Source of the DNA: an uncultured Lachnospiraceae bacterium
Lineage (GTDB): Bacteria; Bacillota; Clostridia; Lachnospirales; Lachnospiraceae
Length of the DNA stretch: 64,000 nucleotides
Reading direction: 5' to 3'
Assembly: GCA_902783375.1 (NCBI GenBank)
Contig: CACZQN010000031.1
Coordinates: 62,001 to 126,000, forward strand
The notes beneath the pieces were generated by a model. That model searched no databases. It worked only from the letters and a program-made list of their open reading frames with translations, and was not told the DNA's origin. This document shows, in pieces, positions 60,995 to 64,000 of this stretch. The first letter of the stretch is position 1, and every line of letters begins with the position of its first letter. The position numbers and the translations under genes are program-made.

Positions 60995-61759
60995 ATGGAA
61001 GAGAACAGACTTTCCATTGCAGAGATCCGGGAAATCCTTGGCGGGATGCCGGAAGCGGAACTGGAAGCAGGAATCGCACGGTTCCGTTCGGACGACCGGC
61101 AGGGCGTGCAGAAGCTGGTGGAAGCAGCCGGCAGGCGCGCCGGGAAATACCGGCAGGAACTGGAGCGGATCGACGGGATGCGGCTCTATGAGAAGAAGTA
61201 TGCCGAGTTTCAGAGAATCTGCGGAATCGATGAGGTCGGCAGAGGCCCGCTTGCGGGTCCGGTCGCAGCTGCGGCTGTGATTCTGCCGGAGGGCTGCGTG
61301 ATCCCCTATGTCAATGATTCCAAGAAACTGACGGAGAAAAAGCGGGAAGAACTCTACGAGATCATCCTGGAGAAGGCCGTCAGCGTCGGATATGCGGAAG
61401 TCGGGCCGGAGCGGATTGATGAGATCAACATTCTGCAGGCGACCTATGAAGCGATGCGGACTGCGGTTGCACAGCTTTCCCCGCAGCCGGACCTGCTGCT
61501 GGTGGATGCGGTCCGGATTCCGGATCTTGCGATCCGGCAGGTGCCGATCATCAAGGGAGATGCGAAGAGCCTCTCGATCGCCTGCGCCAGCATCATCGCA
61601 AAGGTCAGAAGGGACCGCTATATGCGGAAGCTGGCGGAACAGTATCCGGAATATGACTTCGCAGGAAATAAAGGCTATGGATCGGCTTCGCATATGGAAG
61701 CGCTCCGGAAATATGGACTGACGCCGGTGCACCGGAAGTCGTTCATCCATCTGGATTGA
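60995..61759 (+). CDS. rnhB: Ribonuclease HII
   Basis: 254 residues: an N-terminal helical extension (about 1-70, typical of Firmicutes RNase HII) then GIDEVGRGPLAGPVAAAAVI (Asp/Glu of the DEDD site, about 75-95), DSKKLTEKKREELYE, VDAVRIPD (Asp) and IACASIIAKVRRDRYM (near 190). Removes ribonucleotides from DNA and RNA primers. AAAGGAAGAAG precedes the ATG. Confidence 0.95.
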   Translation: MEENRLSIAEIREILGGMPEAELEAGIARFRSDDRQGVQKLVEAAGRRAGKYRQELERIDGMRLYEKKYAEFQRICGIDEVGRGPLAGPVAAAAVILPEGCVIPYVNDSKKLTEKKREELYEIILEKAVSVGYAEVGPERIDEINILQATYEAMRTAVAQLSPQPDLLLVDAVRIPDLAIRQVPIIKGDAKSLSIACASIIAKVRRDRYMRKLAEQYPEYDFAGNKGYGSASHMEALRKYGLTPVHRKSFIHLD

Positions 61760-61782
61760 CAGAAAGCGTAAAGGAGGTTCTC

Positions 61783-62154
61783 ATGCGTGGTGTCAGAGAG
61801 AACCGCCGCGCGGTGGGATCTGCCTATGAGGATCTGGCAGCCCGGTATCTGACAGAGAGCGGATTCCGGATTCTTGCCAGGAATTATACCGTGCGGGGCG
61901 GAGAACTGGATATCGTCGCGGTGAAGGAGCGGGTGATTCACTTCATCGAAGTGAAGTACCGGACTTCGGATGACAGCGGGGATCCCTTTGAGGCGGTGAC
62001 CGCCCGGAAGATGCAGCGGATCACCAGAGCAGCCAGAGTATTTCTGATGAAAGAACGGATCGGGGAGAATGTCCGGATGTCCTTTGATGTGATCGGGATC
62101 TTCGGAAACGGAACGATCCATTTCCTTGAGAATGCATTTGACGCAGTATATTGA
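61783..62154 (+). CDS. YraN (UPF0102) family endonuclease-like protein
   Basis: 123 residues. RRAVGSAYEDLAARYLTESGFRILARNY, then GELDIVAVKERVIHFIEVKYRT (restriction-endonuclease-like E-D-ExK core) and CSHDFDVIGIFG-like SFDVIGIFGNG. Resembles Holliday-junction-type nuclease folds, function unproven. ATG at 61783 has AAAGGAGG 5 bases before it; a TTG at 61756 overlaps rnhB. Its end overlaps the untrimmed frame of the next gene. Confidence 0.9.
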   Translation: MRGVRENRRAVGSAYEDLAARYLTESGFRILARNYTVRGGELDIVAVKERVIHFIEVKYRTSDDSGDPFEAVTARKMQRITRAARVFLMKERIGENVRMSFDVIGIFGNGTIHFLENAFDAVY

Positions 62155-62171
62155 AGTACCAGGAGACAGGA

Positions 62172-63506
62172 ATGACAGCAAAAGCAGAAGAAGGACACCT
62201 GATTGCCTCCGTCGAACCGGGGAGCATTGCGGACGAGCTGGGAATCGAAGCCGGGGACCGTCTGCTGGCCGTGAACGGGCAGGAGATCGCGGATGTCTTC
62301 GAGTACCGCTATCTGCTGGTGGACGAAGAGATCACCGTTCTGGTGGAGAAGCCGGACGGTGAGGAGTGGGAATTCGACATTGAAAAAGAGGAACATGAGG
62401 ATCTGGGAATCGAGTTCACGGATGCGCTCATGGACGAGTACCGTTCCTGCAGGAACAAGTGTGTCTTCTGCTTCATCGACCAGCTGCCGCGGGGGATGCG
62501 GCAGAATCTCTATTTTAAGGATGATGATGCCAGATTGTCTTTCCTGCATGGGAACTATATTACGCTCACCAACATGAGCGAGGAGGATTTCCGCCGCGTG
62601 ATCCTCTACCGCCTGTCCCCGATCAATATCTCGGTGCAGGCGACCAATCCGGAACTGCGGTGCAGGATGCTTTCGAACCGCTTTGCGGGCGGCCTGATGG
62701 ACCGCATCCGGGATCTTGCGGAGGCGGATATCGAGATGAATACCCAGATCGTGCTCTGCAAGGGGTATAACGACGGCGAGGAACTCGACCGGAGCATCCG
62801 TGATCTGGCGGCCTATATTCCGCAGCTGCGCTCGCTTTCCGTCGTGCCGGTGGGCATCACGAAGTTCCGGGATGAGCCGGAGAGGAAATTACCGAAGCTT
62901 GATCCATTTACCAAAGAAGAAGCAAGAAAAGTGCTGGACCAGATTCACGGCTGGCAGAAGATCTTTCTTGAGAAATACGGCACGCGGTTTGTCTTTGCGA
63001 GTGACGAGTGGTACATCCGGGCGGAGGAGGAACTGCCGCCGGCGGAGTACTATGAGGATTACCAGCAGTATGAGAACGGCGTCGGGATGATGCGGGACTT
63101 TATTGATGATGTGGAGAACTACCTTGTCGGACTCGAAGGAGATGACCGGAAAGCGAAGGTGACGATGGCGACCGGCGTGCTTGCTTCGCCATTCATGCAG
63201 GCCCTTGCCGATGAAGTTTCCATGAAATTCCCGGGAATCACCGTGCAGGTGAAGACCATCATCAACAATTATTTCGGACCGCATATCACGGTGGCGGGGC
63301 TGCTGACGGGAACGGATATCCTGGATCAGCTGAAAGACGTGGATCTCGGGGACCGGCTCCTGCTTCCGGCGACGCTCGTCCAGGACGGCGAGGGCGTGCG
63401 GCTGCTCGATGATATCACCGTGGATGAGATCAGTGAAACTTTACAAATTCCTGTCCGTATCGTAAAATCAGATGGGATGTCCTTTGTGGAAAACATTATT
63501 TCGTAA
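62172..63506 (+). CDS. DUF512 / radical-SAM-like Fe-S protein with PDZ domain
   Basis: 444 residues. A PDZ-like domain (about 5-75, [21 protein letters not shown]) is followed by [14 protein letters not shown] (about 94-107), a CxxxCxxC cluster motif as in radical SAM enzymes, then [17 protein letters not shown] and VSVQATNP-like [17 protein letters not shown]512 occupies the C-terminal part (about 240-444). Conserved next to der in Clostridia and in cyanobacteria; no reaction is established. ATG at 62172 lies 7 bases after AGGAG. Confidence 0.88.
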   Translation: MTAKAEEGHLIASVEPGSIADELGIEAGDRLLAVNGQEIADVFEYRYLLVDEEITVLVEKPDGEEWEFDIEKEEHEDLGIEFTDALMDEYRSCRNKCVFCFIDQLPRGMRQNLYFKDDDARLSFLHGNYITLTNMSEEDFRRVILYRLSPINISVQATNPELRCRMLSNRFAGGLMDRIRDLAEADIEMNTQIVLCKGYNDGEELDRSIRDLAAYIPQLRSLSVVPVGITKFRDEPERKLPKLDPFTKEEARKVLDQIHGWQKIFLEKYGTRFVFASDEWYIRAEEELPPAEYYEDYQQYENGVGMMRDFIDDVENYLVGLEGDDRKAKVTMATGVLASPFMQALADEVSMKFPGITVQVKTIINNYFGPHITVAGLLTGTDILDQLKDVDLGDRLLLPATLVQDGEGVRLLDDITVDEISETLQIPVRIVKSDGMSFVENIIS

Positions 63507-63523
63507 ATGAGGTGCATTATTAT

Positions 63524-64000
63524 ATGAAACCGATTGTTGCTATCGTCGGCCGGCCGAATGTCGGAAAGTCGACCCTGTTCAACCTGCTTGCGGGACAGAA
63601 GATCTCGATTGTCAAGGATACACCGGGTGTTACCAGAGACCGGATTTATGCCGATGCAGAGTGGCTGGACAAGCATTTTACCATCATTGATACCGGCGGA
63701 ATCGAACCGACCTCCGGCGACCTGATTCTTTCCCGGATGCGGGAACAGGCGGAGATTGCGATCGATACGGCGGATGTCATCATTTTCCTGGTGGACTTGA
63801 AGGACGGTCTCGTGGACGCAGATTCGCAGGTTGCTTCCATGCTCCGGAGGGCGGCGAAGCCGGTGGTGCTGGTCGTCAATAAGGTGGATAATCCGGTTAA
63901 GCAGGAAGCGGATGTGTATGAATTCTACAATCTCGGTCTTGGCGATCCGTTCCCGATCTCTGCCGCAAACCAGACCGGCATCGGCGATATGCTCGATGAG
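63524..64000 (+). CDS. der: Ribosome-associated GTPase Der/EngA (partial, 3' end outside window)
   Basis: 159 codons visible: first G domain with [14 protein letters not shown] (about 6-19), [15 protein letters not shown] and VNKVDNP. Two tandem G domains and a KH-like end are expected beyond the window. Essential for 50S assembly. GAGGTG precedes the ATG at 63524; 17 bases after the DUF512 stop. Confidence 0.96.
   Translation, partial: MKPIVAIVGRPNVGKSTLFNLLAGQKISIVKDTPGVTRDRIYADAEWLDKHFTIIDTGGIEPTSGDLILSRMREQAEIAIDTADVIIFLVDLKDGLVDADSQVASMLRRAAKPVVLVVNKVDNPVKQEADVYEFYNLGLGDPFPISAANQTGIGDMLDE

Overview
The window is a gene-dense, entirely chromosomal-looking stretch of a Gram-positive anaerobe, most likely a member of the Clostridia and probably a Lachnospiraceae-type gut or rumen fermenter. 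This is inferred from pyruvate:ferredoxin oxidoreductase, a biotin-dependent Na+-pumping decarboxylase, AGGAGG ribosome-binding sites, single-chain PurL, class 1B PyrD, a DUF5721 protein and the ylxM-ffh-rpsP-khpA-rimM-trmD-rplS order. No phage, IS element, CRISPR array or integrase was seen.

Layout. 1-3735: secDF, an NfeD-like and an SPFH membrane protein. 3857-6397 (minus): a GH2 glycosidase. 6561-7572: tRNA-Trp, a small membrane peptide and an HD hydrolase. 7742-10036 (minus): a polar amino-acid ABC transporter. 10177-11400 (minus): argG with ArgR-like boxes, divergent from nifJ (11698-15234). 15307-18284: TraX, HAD, GNAT and DegV. 18361: tRNA-Thr. 18570-27297: purL, a class A PBP, YigZ and a PurF homologue without the glutaminase cysteine. 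27471-29520: a catabolite-controlled oxidoreductase/isomerase pair. 29657-33521: an AsnB homologue without a glutaminase cysteine, DUF5721, pyrD and pyrE. 33645-43266: a degenerate MinD/CpaE-like protein, queA, a lipid kinase, a HAD, a sigma-like protein without region 4, purB, proC, a phosphoesterase, scpA and scpB. 43476-48701: a five-gene Na+ pump/transcarboxylase operon with a cre site, followed by a HAD and a Na+-coupled NSS transporter. 51158-51756: a toxin-antitoxin pair. 51808-53811: a thioesterase, then a disturbed accessory patch. 53911-64000: the SRP/ribosome-maturation block continuing into rplS, a LepB-like protein, rbgA, rnhB, yraN, a DUF512 protein and the start of der.

Functional reading. 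Central metabolism is fermentative: PFOR makes acetyl-CoA, while the OadA-type and carboxyltransferase-type subunits share one biotin carrier and one OadB/OadG membrane pump, so decarboxylation can charge a Na+ gradient that the neighbouring NSS carrier could spend. Purine (purL, purB, PurF-like), pyrimidine (pyrD, pyrE), arginine and proline synthesis are scattered through the window.

The most unusual signals are proteins that kept their fold but lost catalytic residues: the signal peptidase I homologue (Ser to Ala and Lys to Arg), PurF-like and AsnB-like proteins without the glutaminase Cys, and a P-loop protein without its Lys. The accessory patch at 52.5-53.8 kb holds paired TGTTGGACA repeats, a VirB2-like pilin, and an eroded RsbV/RsbW/RsbU-type partner-switching module in which only the kinase remains intact. 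All functional calls come from reading the sequence; no database search was run.
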